Positions 37,571 through 52,000 of a stretch of 64,000 nucleotides of DNA are shown piece after piece. A program made the position numbers and the translations under genes. The notes under the pieces are model-generated. The model made no database searches and was not told the DNA's origin. It was given only the letters and a program-made list of their open reading frames with translations. The stretch covers positions 20,189,267 through 20,253,266 of the forward strand of contig OZ059898.1 in NCBI GenBank assembly GCA_964057225.1. The letters run 5' to 3'. This DNA comes from Auanema rhodensis (lineage: Eukaryota; Nematoda; Chromadorea; Rhabditida; Rhabditidae). Numbering within the stretch: position 1 is the stretch's first letter; each line of letters begins with the position of its first letter.

Positions 37571-40500
37571 AAATTTACGTGAACTTTAATTTATGCTAAT
37601 TAAGTGTACACGTGATGTGCACTTGGTATGTAACTCGCTTCACGTGAAAGATAAAGAGATGCGGTTTTCAAAATTAGATTCCTCATTTCCATATTAGTCT
37701 AAAAACGAATTTTTATTGATATTGATGCATGGTAACCATGACTTTGAAATTTACGTGAACTTTAATTTATGCTTATTAAGTGTACACGTGATGTGCACTT
37801 GGTATGTAACTCGCTTCAAGTGAAAGATAAAGAGATGCGGTTTTCAAAATTAGATTTCCCATGTCCATATTAGTCTAAAAACAAATTTTTATTGATATTG
37901 GTGCATGGTAACTATGACTTTGAAATTTACGTGAAATTTAATTTATGCTAATTAAGTGTACACATGATGTGCACTTGGTATGTAACTCGCTTCACGTCAA
38001 AGATAAAGAGATGCGGTTTTCAAAATTAGATTTCGCATGTCCATATTAGTCTAAAAACAAATTTTTATTGATATTGGTGCATGGTAACCATGACTTTGAA
38101 ATTTACGTGAACTTTAATTTATGCTAAGTAAGTGTACACGTGATGTGCACTTGGTATGTAACTCGCTTCACGTGAAAGATGAAGAGATGCGGTATTCAAA
38201 TTTAGGTTCCCCATGTCCATATTAGTCTAAAAACAAATTTTTGTTGATATTGGTGGATGGTAACCATGACTTTCAAATTTACGTGAACTTCAATTTATGC
38301 TAATTAAGTGTACACGTGATGTGCACTTGGTATGTAACTCGCTTCACGTGAAAGATAAAGAGATGCGGTTTTCAAAATTAGATTCCCCATGTCCATATTA
38401 GTCTAAAAACAAATTTTTATTGATATTGGTGCATGGTAACCATGACTTTGAAATTTACGTGAACTTTAATTTATGCTAATTAAGTGTACACGTGATGTGC
38501 ACTTGGTATGTAACTCGCTTCACGTGAAAGATAAAGAGATGCGGTTTTCAAAATTAGATTCCCCATGTCCATATTAGTCTAAAAACGAATTTTTATTGAT
38601 ATTGGTGCATGGTAACCATGACTTTGAAATTTACGTGAACTTTAATTTATGCTAATTAAGTGTACACATGATGTGCACTTGGTATGTAACTCGCTTCACG
38701 TCAAAGATAAAGAGATGCGGTTTTCAAAATTAGATTTCGCATGTCCATATTAGTCTAATAACAAATTTTTATTGATATTGGTGCATGGTAACCATGACTT
38801 TGAAATTTACGTGAACTTTAATTTATGCTAATTAAGTGTACACGTGATGTGCACTTGGTATGTAACTCGCTTCACGTGAAAGATAAAGAGATGCGGTTTT
38901 CAAAATTAGATTCCCCATGTCCATATTAGTCTAAAAACGAATTTTTATTGATATTGGTGCATGGTAACCATGACTTTGAAATTTACGTGAACTTTAATTT
39001 ATGCTAATTAAGTGTACACATGATGTGCACTTGGTATGTAACTCGCTTCACGTCAAAGATAAAGAGATGCGGTTTTCAAAATTAGATTTCGCATGTCCAT
39101 ATTAGTCTAATAACAAATTTTTATTGATATTGGTGCATGGTAACCATGACTTTGAAATTTACGTGAACTTTAATTTATGCTAATTAAGTGTACACGTGAT
39201 GTGCACTTGGTATGTAACTCGCTTCACGTGAAAGATAAAGAGATGCGGTTTTCAAAATTAGATTCCCCATGTCCATATTAGTCTAAAAACAAATTTTTAT
39301 TGATATTGGTGCATGGCAACCATGACTTTCAAATTTACGTGAACTTCAATTTATGCTAATTAAGTGTACACGTGATGTGCACTTGGTATGCAACTCGCTT
39401 CACGTCAAAGATAAAGAGATGCGGTTTTCAAAATTAGATTTCGCATGTCCATATTAGTCTAAAAACGAATTTTTATTGATATTGATGCATGGTAACCATG
39501 ACTTTGAAATTTACGTGAACTTTAATTTATGCTTATTAAGTGTACACGTGATGTGCATTTGGTATGTAACTCGCTTCAAGTGAAAGATAAAGAGATGCGG
39601 TTTTCAAAATTAGATTCCCCATGTCCATATTAGTCTAAAAACAAATTTTTATTGATATTGGTGCATGGTAACTATGACTTTGAAATTTACGTAAACTTTA
39701 ATTTATGCTAATTAAGTGTACACATGATGTGCACTTGGTATGTAACTCGCTTCACGTCAAAGATAAAGAGATGCGGTTTTCAAAATTAGATTTCGCATGT
39801 CCATATTAGTCTAAAAACAAATTTTTATTGATATTAGTGCATGGTAACCATGACTTTGAAATTTACGTGAACTTTAATTTATGCTAATTAAGTGTACACG
39901 TGATGTGCACTTGGTATGTAACTCGCTTCACGTGAAAGATAAAGAGATGCGGTTTTCAAAATTAGATTCCCCATGTCCATATTAGTCTAAAAACAAATTT
40001 TTGTTGATATTGGTGGATGGTAATCATGACTTTGAAATTTACGTGAACTTTAATTTATGCTAATTAAGTGTACACGTGATGTGCACTTGGTATGTAACTC
40101 GCTTCACGTGAAAGATAAAGAGATGCGGTTTTCAAAATTAGATTCCCCATGTCCATATTAGTCTAAAAACAAATTTTTATTGATATTGGTGCATGGCAAC
40201 CATGACTTTCAAATTTACGTGAACTTCAGTTTATGCTAATTAAGTGTACACGTGATGTGCACTTGGTATGTAACTCGCTTCACGTGAAAGATAAAGAGAT
40301 GCGGTTTTCAAAATTAGATTCCCCATGTCCATATTAGTCTAAAAACAAATTTTTATTGATATTGGTGCATGGCAACCATGACTTTCAAATTTACGTGAAC
40401 TTTAATTTATGCTAATTAAGTGTACACGTGATGTGCACTTGGTATGTAACTCGCTTCACGTGAAAGATAAAGAGATGCGGTTTTCAAAATTAGATTCCCC

Positions 40501-42569
40501 ATGTCCATATTAGTCTAAAAACAAATTTTTATTGATATTGGTGCATGGCAACCATGACTTTCAAATTTACGTGAACTTCAATTTATGCTAATTAAGTGTA
40601 CACGTGATGTGCACTTGGTATGCAACTCGCTTCACGTCAAAGATAAAGAGATGCGGTTTTCAAAATTAGATTTCGCATGTCCATATTAGTCTAATAACAA
40701 ATTTTTATTGATATTGGTGCATGGTAACCATGACTTTGAAATTTACGTGAACTTTAATTTATGCTAATTAAGTGTACACGTGATGTGCACTTGGTATGTA
40801 ACTCGCTTCACGTGAAAGATAAAGAGATGCGGTTTTCAAAATTAGATTCCCCATGTCCATATTAGTCTAAAAACGAATTTTTATTGATATTGGTGCATGG
40901 TAACCATGACTTTGAAATTTACGTGAACTTTAATTTATGCTAATTAAGTGTACACATGATGTGCACTTGGTATGTAACTCGCTTCACGTCAAAGATAAAG
41001 AGATGCGGTTTTCAAAATTAGATTTCGCATGTCCATATTAGTCTAATAACAAATTTTTATTGATATTGGTGCATGGTAACCATGACTTTGAAATTTACGT
41101 GAACTTTAATTTATGCTAATTAAGTGTACACGTGATGTGCACTTGGTATGTAACTCGCTTCACGTGAAAGATAAAGAGATGCGGTTTTCAAAATTAGATT
41201 CCCCATGTCCATATTAGTCTAAAAACAAATTTTTATTGATATTGGTGCATGGCAACCATGACTTTCAAATTTACGTGAACTTCAATTTATGCTAATTAAG
41301 TGTACACGTGATGTGCACTTGGTATGCAACTCGCTTCACGTCAAAGATAAAGAGATGCGGTTTTCAAAATTAGATTTCGCATGTCCATATTAGTCTAAAA
41401 ACGAATTTTTATTGATATTGATGCATGGTAACCATGACTTTGAAATTTACGTGAACTTTAATTTATGCTTATTAAGTGTACACGTGATGTGCATTTGGTA
41501 TGTAACTCGCTTCAAGTGAAAGATAAAGAGATGCGGTTTTCAAAATTAGATTCCCCATGTCCATATTAGTCTAAAAACAAATTTTTATTGATATTGGTGC
41601 ATGGTAACTATGACTTTGAAATTTACGTAAACTTTAATTTATGCTAATTAAGTGTACACATGATGTGCACTTGGTATGTAACTCGCTTCACGTCAAAGAT
41701 AAAGAGATGCGGTTTTCAAAATTAGATTTCGCATGTCCATATTAGTCTAAAAACAAATTTTTATTGATATTAGTGCATGGTAACCATGACTTTGAAATTT
41801 ACGTGAACTTTAATTTATGCTAATTAAGTGTACACGTGATGTGCACTTGGTATGTAACTCGCTTCACGTGAAAGATAAAGAGATGCGGTTTTCAAAATTA
41901 GATTCCCCATGTCCATATTAGTCTAAAAACAAATTTTTGTTGATATTGGTGGATGGTAATCATGACTTTGAAATTTACGTGAACTTTAATTTATGCTAAT
42001 TAAGTGTACACGTGATGTGCACTTGGTATGTAACTCGCTTCACGTGAAAGATAAAGAGATGCGGTTTTCAAAATTAGATTCCCCATGTCCATATTAGTCT
42101 AAAAACAAATTTTTATTGATATTGGTGCATGGCAACCATGACTTTCAAATTTACGTGAACTTCAGTTTATGCTAATTAAGTGTACACGTGATGTGCACTT
42201 GGTATGTAACTCGCTTCACGTGAAAGATAAAGAGATGCGGTTTTCAAAATTAGATTCCCCATGTCCATATTAGTCTAAAAACAAATTTTTATTGATATTG
42301 GTGCATGGCAACCATGACTTTCAAATTTACGTGAACTTTAATTTATGCTAATTAAGTGTACACGTGATGTGCACTTGGTATGTAACTCGCTTCACGTGAA
42401 AGATAAAGAGATGCGGTTTTCAAAATTAGATTCCCCATGTCCATATTAGTCTAAAAACAAATTTTTATTGATATTGGTGCATGGCAACCATGACTTTCAA
42501 ATTTACGTGAACTTTAATTTATGCTAATTAAGTGTACACGTGATGTGCACTTGGTATGTAACTCGCTTC

Positions 42570-45500
42570 ACGTGAAAGATAAAGAGATGCGGTTTTCAAA
42601 ATTAGATTCCTCATTTCCATATTAGTCTAAAAACGAATTTTTATTGATATTGATGCATGGTAACCATGACTTTGAAATTTACGTGAACTTTAATTTATGC
42701 TTATTAAGTGTACACGTGATGTGCACTTGGTATGTAACTCGCTTCAAGTGAAAGATAAAGAGATGCGGTTTTCAAAATTAGATTTCCCATGTCCATATTA
42801 GTCTAAAAACAAATTTTTATTGATATTGGTGCATGGTAACTATGACTTTGAAATTTACGTGAAATTTAATTTATGCTAATTAAGTGTACACATGATGTGC
42901 ACTTGGTATGTAACTCGCTTCACGTCAAAGATAAAGAGATGCGGTTTTCAAAATTAGATTTCGCATGTCCATATTAGTCTAAAAACAAATTTTTATTGAT
43001 ATTGGTGCATGGTAACCATGACTTTGAAATTTACGTGAACTTTAATTTATGCTAAGTAAGTGTACACGTGATGTGCACTTGGTATGTAACTCGCTTCACG
43101 TGAAAGATGAAGAGATGCGGTATTCAAATTTAGGTTCCCCATGTCCATATTAGTCTAAAAACAAATTTTTGTTGATATTGGTGGATGGTAACCATGACTT
43201 TCAAATTTACGTGAACTTCAATTTATGCTAATTAAGTGTACACGTGATGTGCACTTGGTATGTAACTCGCTTCACGTCAAAGATAAAGAGATGCGGTTTT
43301 CAAAATTAGATTTCGCATGTCCATATTAGTCTAATAACAAATTTTTATTGATATTGGTGCATGGTAACCATGACTTTGAAATTTACGTGAACTTTAATTT
43401 ATGCTAATTAAGTGTACACGTGATGTGCACTTGGTATGTAACTCGCTTCAACTGAAAGATAAAGAGATGCGGTTTTCAAAATTAGATTCCCCATGTCCAT
43501 ATTAGTCTAAAAACAAATTTTTGTTGATATTGGTGGATGGTAACCATGACTTTCAAATTTACGTGAACTTCAATTTATGCTAATTAAGTGTACACGTGAT
43601 GTGCACTTGGTATGTAACTCGCTTAGCGTCAAAGATAAAGAGATGCGGTTTTCAAAATTAGATTCCCCATGTCCATATTAGTCTAAAAACGAATTTTTAT
43701 TGATATTGATGCATGGTAACCATGACTTTGAAATTTACGTGAACTTTAATTTATGCTTATTAAGTGTACACGTGATGTGCATTTGGTATGTAACTCGCTT
43801 CAAGTGAAAGATAAAGAGATGCGGTTTTCAAAATTAGATTCCCCATGTCCATATTAGTCTAAAAACAAATTTTTATTGATATTGGTGCATGGTAACTATG
43901 ACTTTGAAATTTACGTAAACTTTAATTTATGCTAATTAAGTGTACACATGATGTGCACTTGGTATGTAACTCGCTTCACGTCAAAGATAAAGAGATGCGG
44001 TTTTCAAAATTAGATTTTGCATGTCCATATTAGTCTAAAAACAAATTTTTATTGATATTGGTGCATGGTAACCATGACTTTGAAATTTACGTGAACTTTA
44101 ATTTATGCTAATTAAGTGTACACGTGATGTGCACTTGGTATGTAACTCGCTTCACGTGAAAGATAAAGAGATGCGGTTTTCAAAATTAGATTCCCCATGT
44201 CCATATTAGTCTAAAAACAAATTTTTATTGATATTGGTGCATGGTAACCATGACTTTGAAATTTACGTGAACTTTAATTTATGCTAATTAAGTGTACACG
44301 TGATGTGCACTTGGTATGTAACTCGCTTCACGTGAAAGATAAAGAGATGCGGTTTTCAAAATTAGATTCCCCATGTCCATATTAGTCTAAAAACGAATTT
44401 TTATTGATATTGGTGCATGGTAACCATGACTTTGAAATTTACGTGAACTTTAATTTATGCTAATTAAGTGTACACATGATGTGCACTTGGTATGTAACTC
44501 GCTTCACGTCAAAGATAAAGAGATGCGGTTTTCAAAATTAGATTTCGCATGTCCATATTAGTCTAATAACAAATTTTTATTGATATTGGTGCATGGTAAC
44601 CATGACTTTGAAATTTACGTGAACTTTAATTTATGCTAATTAAGTGTACACGTGATGTGCACTTGGTATGTAACTCGCTTCACGTGAAAGATAAAGAGAT
44701 GCGGTTTTCAAAATTAGATTCCCCATGTCCATATTAGTCTAAAAACGAATTTTTATTGATATTGGTGCATGGTAACCATGACTTTGAAATTTACGTGAAC
44801 TTTAATTTATGCTAATTAAGTGTACACATGATGTGCACTTGGTATGTAACTCGCTTCACGTCAAAGATAAAGAGATGCGGTTTTCAAAATTAGATTTCGC
44901 ATGTCCATATTAGTCTAATAACAAATTTTTATTGATATTGGTGCATGGTAACCATGACTTTGAAATTTACGTGAACTTTAATTTATGCTAATTAAGTGTA
45001 CACGTGATGTGCACTTGGTATGTAACTCGCTTCACGTGAAAGATAAAGAGATGCGGTTTTCAAAATTAGATTCCCCATGTCCATATTAGTCTAAAAACAA
45101 ATTTTTATTGATATTGGTGCATGGCAACCATGACTTTCAAATTTACGTGAACTTCAATTTATGCTAATTAAGTGTACACGTGATGTGCACTTGGTATGCA
45201 ACTCGCTTCACGTCAAAGATAAAGAGATGCGGTTTTCAAAATTAGATTTCGCATGTCCATATTAGTCTAAAAACGAATTTTTATTGATATTGATGCATGG
45301 TAACCATGACTTTGAAATTTACGTGAACTTTAATTTATGCTTATTAAGTGTACACGTGATGTGCATTTGGTATGTAACTCGCTTCAAGTGAAAGATAAAG
45401 AGATGCGGTTTTCAAAATTAGATTCCCCATGTCCATATTAGTCTAAAAACAAATTTTTATTGATATTGGTGCATGGTAACTATGACTTTGAAATTTACGT

Positions 45501-46370
45501 AAACTTTAATTTATGCTAATTAAGTGTACACATGATGTGCACTTGGTATGTAACTCGCTTCACGTCAAAGATAAAGAGATGCGGTTTTCAAAATTAGATT
45601 TCGCATGTCCATATTAGTCTAAAAACAAATTTTTATTGATATTGGTGCATGGTAACCATGACTTTGAAATTTACGTGAACTTTAATTTATGCTAATTAAG
45701 TGTACACGTGATGTGCACTTGGTATGTAACTCGCTTCACGTGAAAGATAAAGAGATGCGGTTTTCAAAATTAGATTCCCCATGTCCATATTAGTCTAAAA
45801 ACAAATTTTTGTTGATATTGGTGGATGGTAATCATGACTTTGAAATTTACGTGAACTTTAATTTATTCTAATTAAGTGTACACGTGATGTGCACTTGGTA
45901 TGTAACTCGCTTCACGTGAAAGATAAAGAGATGCGGTTTTCAAAATTAGATTCCCCATGTCCATATTAGTCTAAAAACAAATTTTTATTGATATTGGTGC
46001 ATGGCAACCATGACTTTCAAATTTACGTGAACTTCAGTTTATGCTAATTAAGTGTACACGTGATGTGCACTTGGTATGTAACTCGCTTCACGTGAAAGAT
46101 AAAGAGATGCGGTTTTCAAAATTAGATTCCCCATGTCCATATTAGTCTAAAAACAAATTTTTATTGATATTGGTGCATGGCAACCATGACTTTCAAATTT
46201 ACGTGAACTTTAATTTATGCTAATTAAGTGTACACGTGATGTGCACTTGGTATGTAACTCGCTTCACGTGAAAGATAAAGAGATGCGGTTTTCAAAATTA
46301 GATTCCCCATGTCCATATTAGTCTAAAAACAAATTTTTATTGATATTGGTGCATGGCAACCATGACTTTC
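42570..46370 (+). repeat. 3.8-kb satellite block, second copy (8800-bp offset pair)
   Basis: This is the partner of about 33770-37570, with the marker order given there. A private ATTTATTCTAATTAAG change near 45864 and GCTTAGCGTC near 43621 post-date the duplication. The match ends near 46.37 kb, where the 3' part switches to a CTTCAGTTT monomer. Confidence 0.88.
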
Positions 46371-49300
46371 AAATTTACGTGAACTTCAGTTTATGCTAAT
46401 TAAGTGTACACGTGATGTGCACTTGGTATGTAACTCGCTTCGCGTCAAAGATAAAGAGATGCGGTTTTCAAAATTAGATTCCCCATGTCCATATTAGTCT
46501 AAAAACAAATTTTTGTTGATATTGGTGGATGGTAATCATGACTTTGAAATTTACGTGAACTTTAATTTATGCTAATTAAGTGTACACGTGATGTGCACTT
46601 GGTATGTAACTCGCTTCACGTCAAAGATAAAGAGATGCGGTTTTCAAAATTAGATTTCGCATGTCCATATTAGTCTAAAAACAAATTTTTATTGATATTG
46701 GTGCATGGTAACCATGACTTTGAAATTTACGTGAACTTTAATTTATGCTAATTAAGTGTACACGTGATGTGCACTTGGTATGTAACTCGCTTCAAGTGAA
46801 AGATAAAGAGATGCGGTTTTCAAAATTAGATTCCCCATGTCCATATTAGTCTAAAAACAAATTTTTATTGATATTGGTGCATGGTAACTATGACTTTGAA
46901 ATTTACGTGAACTTTAATTTATGCTAATTAAGTGTACACATGATGTGCACTTGGTATGTAACTCGCTTCACGTCAAAGATAAAGAGATGCGGTTTTCAAA
47001 ATTAGATTTCGCATGTCCATATTAGTCTAAAAACAAATTTTTATTGATATTGGTGCATGGTAACCATGACTTTGAAATTTACGTGAACTTTAATTTATGC
47101 TAATTAAGTGTACACGTGATGTGCACTTGGTATGTAACTCGCTTCACGTGAAAGATAAAGAGATGCGGTTTTCAAAATTAGATTCCCCATGTCCATATTA
47201 GTCTAAAAACAAATTTTTATTGATATTGGTGCATGGCAACCATGACTTTCAAATTTACGTGAACTTCAATTTATGCTAATTAAGTGTACACGTGATGTGC
47301 ACTTGGTATGCAACTCGCTTCACGTCAAAGATAAAGAGATGCGGTTTTCAAAATTAGATTTCGCATGTCCATATTAGTCTAAAAACGAATTTTTATTGAT
47401 ATTGATGCATGGTAACCATGACTTTGAAATTTACGTGAACTTTAATTTATGCTTATTAAGTGTACACGTGATGTGCATTTGGTATGTAACTCGCTTCAAG
47501 TGAAAGATAAAGAGATGCGGTTTTCAAAATTAGATTCCCCATGTCCATATTAGTCTAAAAACAAATTTTTATTGATATTGGTGCATGGTAACTATGACTT
47601 TGAAATTTACGTAAACTTTAATTTATGCTAATTAAGTGTACACATGATGTGCACTTGGTATGTAACTCGCTTCACGTCAAAGATAAAGAGATGCGGTTTT
47701 CAAAATTAGATTTCGCATGTCCATATTAGTCTAAAAACAAATTTTTATTGATATTGGTGCATGGTAACCATGACTTTGAAATTTACGTGAACTTTAATTT
47801 ATGCTAATTAAGTGTACACGTGATGTGCACTTGGTATGTAACTCGCTTCACGTGAAAGATAAAGAGATGCGGTTTTCAAAATTAGATTCCCCATGTCCAT
47901 ATTAGTCTAAAAACAAATTTTTGTTGATATTGGTGGATGGTAATCATGACTTTGAAATTTACGTGAACTTTAATTTATGCTAATTAAGTGTACACGTGAT
48001 GTGCACTTGGTATGTAACTCGCTTCACGTGAAAGATAAAGAGATGCGGTTTTCAAAATTAGATTCCCCATGTCCATATTAGTCTAAAAACAAATTTTTAT
48101 TGATATTGGTGCATGGCAACCATGACTTTCAAATTTACGTGAACTTCAGTTTATGCTAATTAAGTGTACACGTGATGTGCACTTGGTATGTAACTCGCTT
48201 CACGTGAAAGATAAAGAGATGCGGTTTTCAAAATTAGATTCCCCATGTCCATATTAGTCTAAAAACAAATTTTTATTGATATTGGTGCATGGCAACCATG
48301 ACTTTCAAATTTACGTGAACTTTAATTTATGCTAATTAAGTGTACACGTGATGTGCACTTGGTATGTAACTCGCTTCACGTGAAAGATAAAGAGATGCGG
48401 TTTTCAAAATTAGATTCCCCATGTCCATATTAGTCTAAAAACAAATTTTTATTGATATTGGTGCATGGCAACCATGACTTTCAAATTTACGTGAACTTCA
48501 ATTTATGCTAATTAAGTGTACACGTGATGTGCACTTGGTATGCAACTCGCTTCACGTCAAAGATAAAGAGATGCGGTTTTCAAAATTAGATTTCGCATGT
48601 CCATATTAGTCTAAAAACGAATTTTTATTGATATTGATGCATGGTAACCATGACTTTGAAATTTACGTGAACTTTAATTTATGCTTATTAAGTGTACACG
48701 TGATGTGCATTTGGTATGTAACTCGCTTCAAGTGAAAGATAAAGAGATGCGGTTTTCAAAATTAGATTCCCCATGTCCATATTAGTCTAAAAACAAATTT
48801 TTATTGATATTGGTGCATGGTAACTATGACTTTGAAATTTACGTAAACTTTAATTTATGCTAATTAAGTGTACACATGATGTGCACTTGGTATGTAACTC
48901 GCTTCACGTCAAAGATAAAGAGATGCGGTTTTCAAAATTAGATTTCGCATGTCCATATTAGTCTAAAAACAAATTTTTATTGATATTGGTGCATGGTAAC
49001 CATGACTTTGAAATTTACGTGAACTTTAATTTATGCTAATTAAGTGTACACGTGATGTGCACTTGGTATGTAACTCGCTTCACGTGAAAGATAAAGAGAT
49101 GCGGTTTTCAAAATTAGATTCCCCATGTCCATATTAGTCTAAAAACAAATTTTTGTTGATATTGGTGGATGGTAATCATGACTTTGAAATTTACGTGAAC
49201 TTTAATTTATGCTAATTAAGTGTACACGTGATGTGCACTTGGTATGTAACTCGCTTCACGTGAAAGATAAAGAGATGCGGTTTTCAAAATTAGATTCCCC

Positions 49301-52000
49301 ATGTCCATATTAGTCTAAAAACAAATTTTTATTGATATTGGTGCATGGCAACCATGACTTTCAAATTTACGTGAACTTCAGTTTATGCTAATTAAGTGTA
49401 CACGTGATGTGCACTTGGTATGTAACTCGCTTCACGTGAAAGATAAAGAGATGCGGTTTTCAAAATTAGATTCCCCATGTCCATATTAGTCTAAAAACAA
49501 ATTTTTATTGATATTGGTGCATGGCAACCATGACTTTCAAATTTACGTGAACTTTAATTTATGCTAATTAAGTGTACACGTGATGTGCACTTGGTATGTA
49601 ACTCGCTTCACGTGAAAGATAAAGAGATGCGGTTTTCAAAATTAGATTCCCCATGTCCATATTAGTCTAAAAACAAATTTTTATTGATATTGGTGCATGG
49701 CAACCATGACTTTCAAATTTACGTGAACTTCAGTTTATGCTAATTAAGTGTACACGTGATGTGCACTTGGTATGTAACTCGCTTCGCGTCAAAGATAAAG
49801 AGATGCGGTTTTCAAAATTAGATTCCCCATGTCCATATTAGTCTAAAAACAAATTTTTGTTGATAGTGGTGGATGGTAATCATGACTTTGAAATTTACGT
49901 GAACTTTAATTTATGCTAATTAAGTGTACACGTGATGTGCACTTGGTATGTAACTCGCTTCACGTCAAAGATAAAGAGATGCGGTTTTCAAAATTAGATT
50001 TCGCATGTCCATATTAGTCTAAAAACAAATTTTTATTGATATTGGTGCATGGTAACCATGACTTTGAAATTTACGTGAACTTTAATTTATGCTAATTAAG
50101 TGTACACGTGATGTGCACTTGGTATGTAACTCGCTTCAAGTGAAAGATAAAGAGATGCGGTTTTCAAAATTAGATTCCCCATGTCCATATTAGTCTAAAA
50201 ACAAATTTTTATTGATATTGGTGCATGGTAACTATGACTTTGAAATTTACGTGAACTTTAATTTATGCTAATTAAGTGTACACATGATGTGCACTTGGTA
50301 TGTAACTCGCTTCACGTCAAAGATAAAGAGATGCGGTTTTCAAAATTAGATTTCGCATGTCCATATTAGTCTAAAAACAAATTTTTATTGATATTGGTGC
50401 ATGGTAACCATGACTTTGAAATTTACGTGAACTTTAATTTATGCTAATTAAGTGTACACGTGATGTGCACTTGGTATGTAACTCGCTTCACGTGAAAGAT
50501 AAAGAGATGCGGTTTTCAAAATTAGATTCCCCATGTCCATATTAGTCTAAAAACAAATTTTTATTGATATTGGTGCATGGCAACCATGACTTTCAAATTT
50601 ACGTGAACTTCAATTTATGCTAATTAAGTGTACACGTGATGTGCACTTGGTATGCAACTCGCTTCACGTCAAAGATAAAGAGATGCGGTTTTCAAAATTA
50701 GATTTCGCATGTCCATATTAGTCTAAAAACGAATTTTTATTGATATTGATGCATGGTAACCATGACTTTGAAATTTACGTGAACTTTAATTTATGCTTAT
50801 TAAGTGTACACGTGATGTGCATTTGGTATGTAACTCGCTTCAAGTGAAAGATAAAGAGATGCGGTTTTCAAAATTAGATTCCCCATGTCCATATTAGTCT
50901 AAAAACAAATTTTTATTGATATTGGTGCATGGTAACTATGACTTTGAAATTTACGTAAACTTTAATTTATGCTAATTAAGTGTACACATGATGTGCACTT
51001 GGTATGTAACTCGCTTCACGTCAAAGATAAAGAGATGCGGTTTTCAAAATTAGATTTCGCATGTCCATATTAGTCTAAAAACAAATTTTTATTGATATTG
51101 GTGCATGGTAACCATGACTTTGAAATTTACGTGAACTTTAATTTATGCTAATTAAGTGTACACGTGATGTGCACTTGGTATGTAACTCGCTTCACGTGAA
51201 AGATAAAGAGATGCGGTTTTCAAAATTAGATTCCCCATGTCCATATTAGTCTAAAAACAAATTTTTGTTGATATTGGTGGATGGTAATCATGACTTTGAA
51301 ATTTACGTGAACTTTAATTTATGCTAATTAAGTGTACACGTGATGTGCACTTGGTATGTAACTCGCTTCACGTGAAAGATAAAGAGATGCGGTTTTCAAA
51401 ATTAGATTCCCCATGTCCATATTAGTCTAAAAACAAATTTTTATTGATATTGGTGCATGGCAACCATGACTTTCAAATTTACGTGAACTTCAGTTTATGC
51501 TAATTAAGTGTACACGTGATGTGCACTTGGTATGTAACTCGCTTCACGTGAAAGATAAAGAGATGCGGTTTTCAAAATTAGATTCCCCATGTCCATATTA
51601 GTCTAAAAACAAATTTTTATTGATATTGGTGCATGGCAACCATGACTTTCAAATTTACGTGAACTTTAATTTATGCTAATTAAGTGTACACGTGATGTGC
51701 ACTTGGTATGTAACTCGCTTCACGTGAAAGATAAAGAGATGCGGTTTTCAAAATTAGATTCCCCATGTCCATATTAGTCTAAAAACAAATTTTTATTGAT
51801 ATTGGTGCATGGCAACCATGACTTTCAAATTTACGTGAACTTCAGTTTATGCTAATTAAGTGTACACGTGATGTGCACTTGGTATGTAACTCGCTTCGCG
51901 TCAAAGATAAAGAGATGCGGTTTTCAAAATTAGATTCCCCATGTCCATATTAGTCTAAAAACAAATTTTTGTTGATATTGGTGGATGGTAATCATGACTT
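45050..52000 (+). repeat. higher-order repeat domain with 7- and 12-monomer periods
   Basis: The rare GGTATGCAACTCGC junction recurs at 45196, 47308, 48540 and 50652, spacings of 12, 7 and 12 monomers. Seven monomer types follow in fixed order: TTCGCATG/GATGCAT, caagtg with AACTATG, cacgtc with TTCGCATG, GGTAATCATG, CTTCAGTTT, and two GGCAACC types. The order then either restarts or passes through five more (cgcgtc with GGTAATCATG, cacgtc, caagtg, cacgtc, GGCAACC). The cgcgtc marker at 46441, 49785 and 51897 gives spacings of 19 (12+7) and 12. The domain therefore mixes a 12-mer and its 7-mer shortened form. Edges are approximate. Confidence 0.82.
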
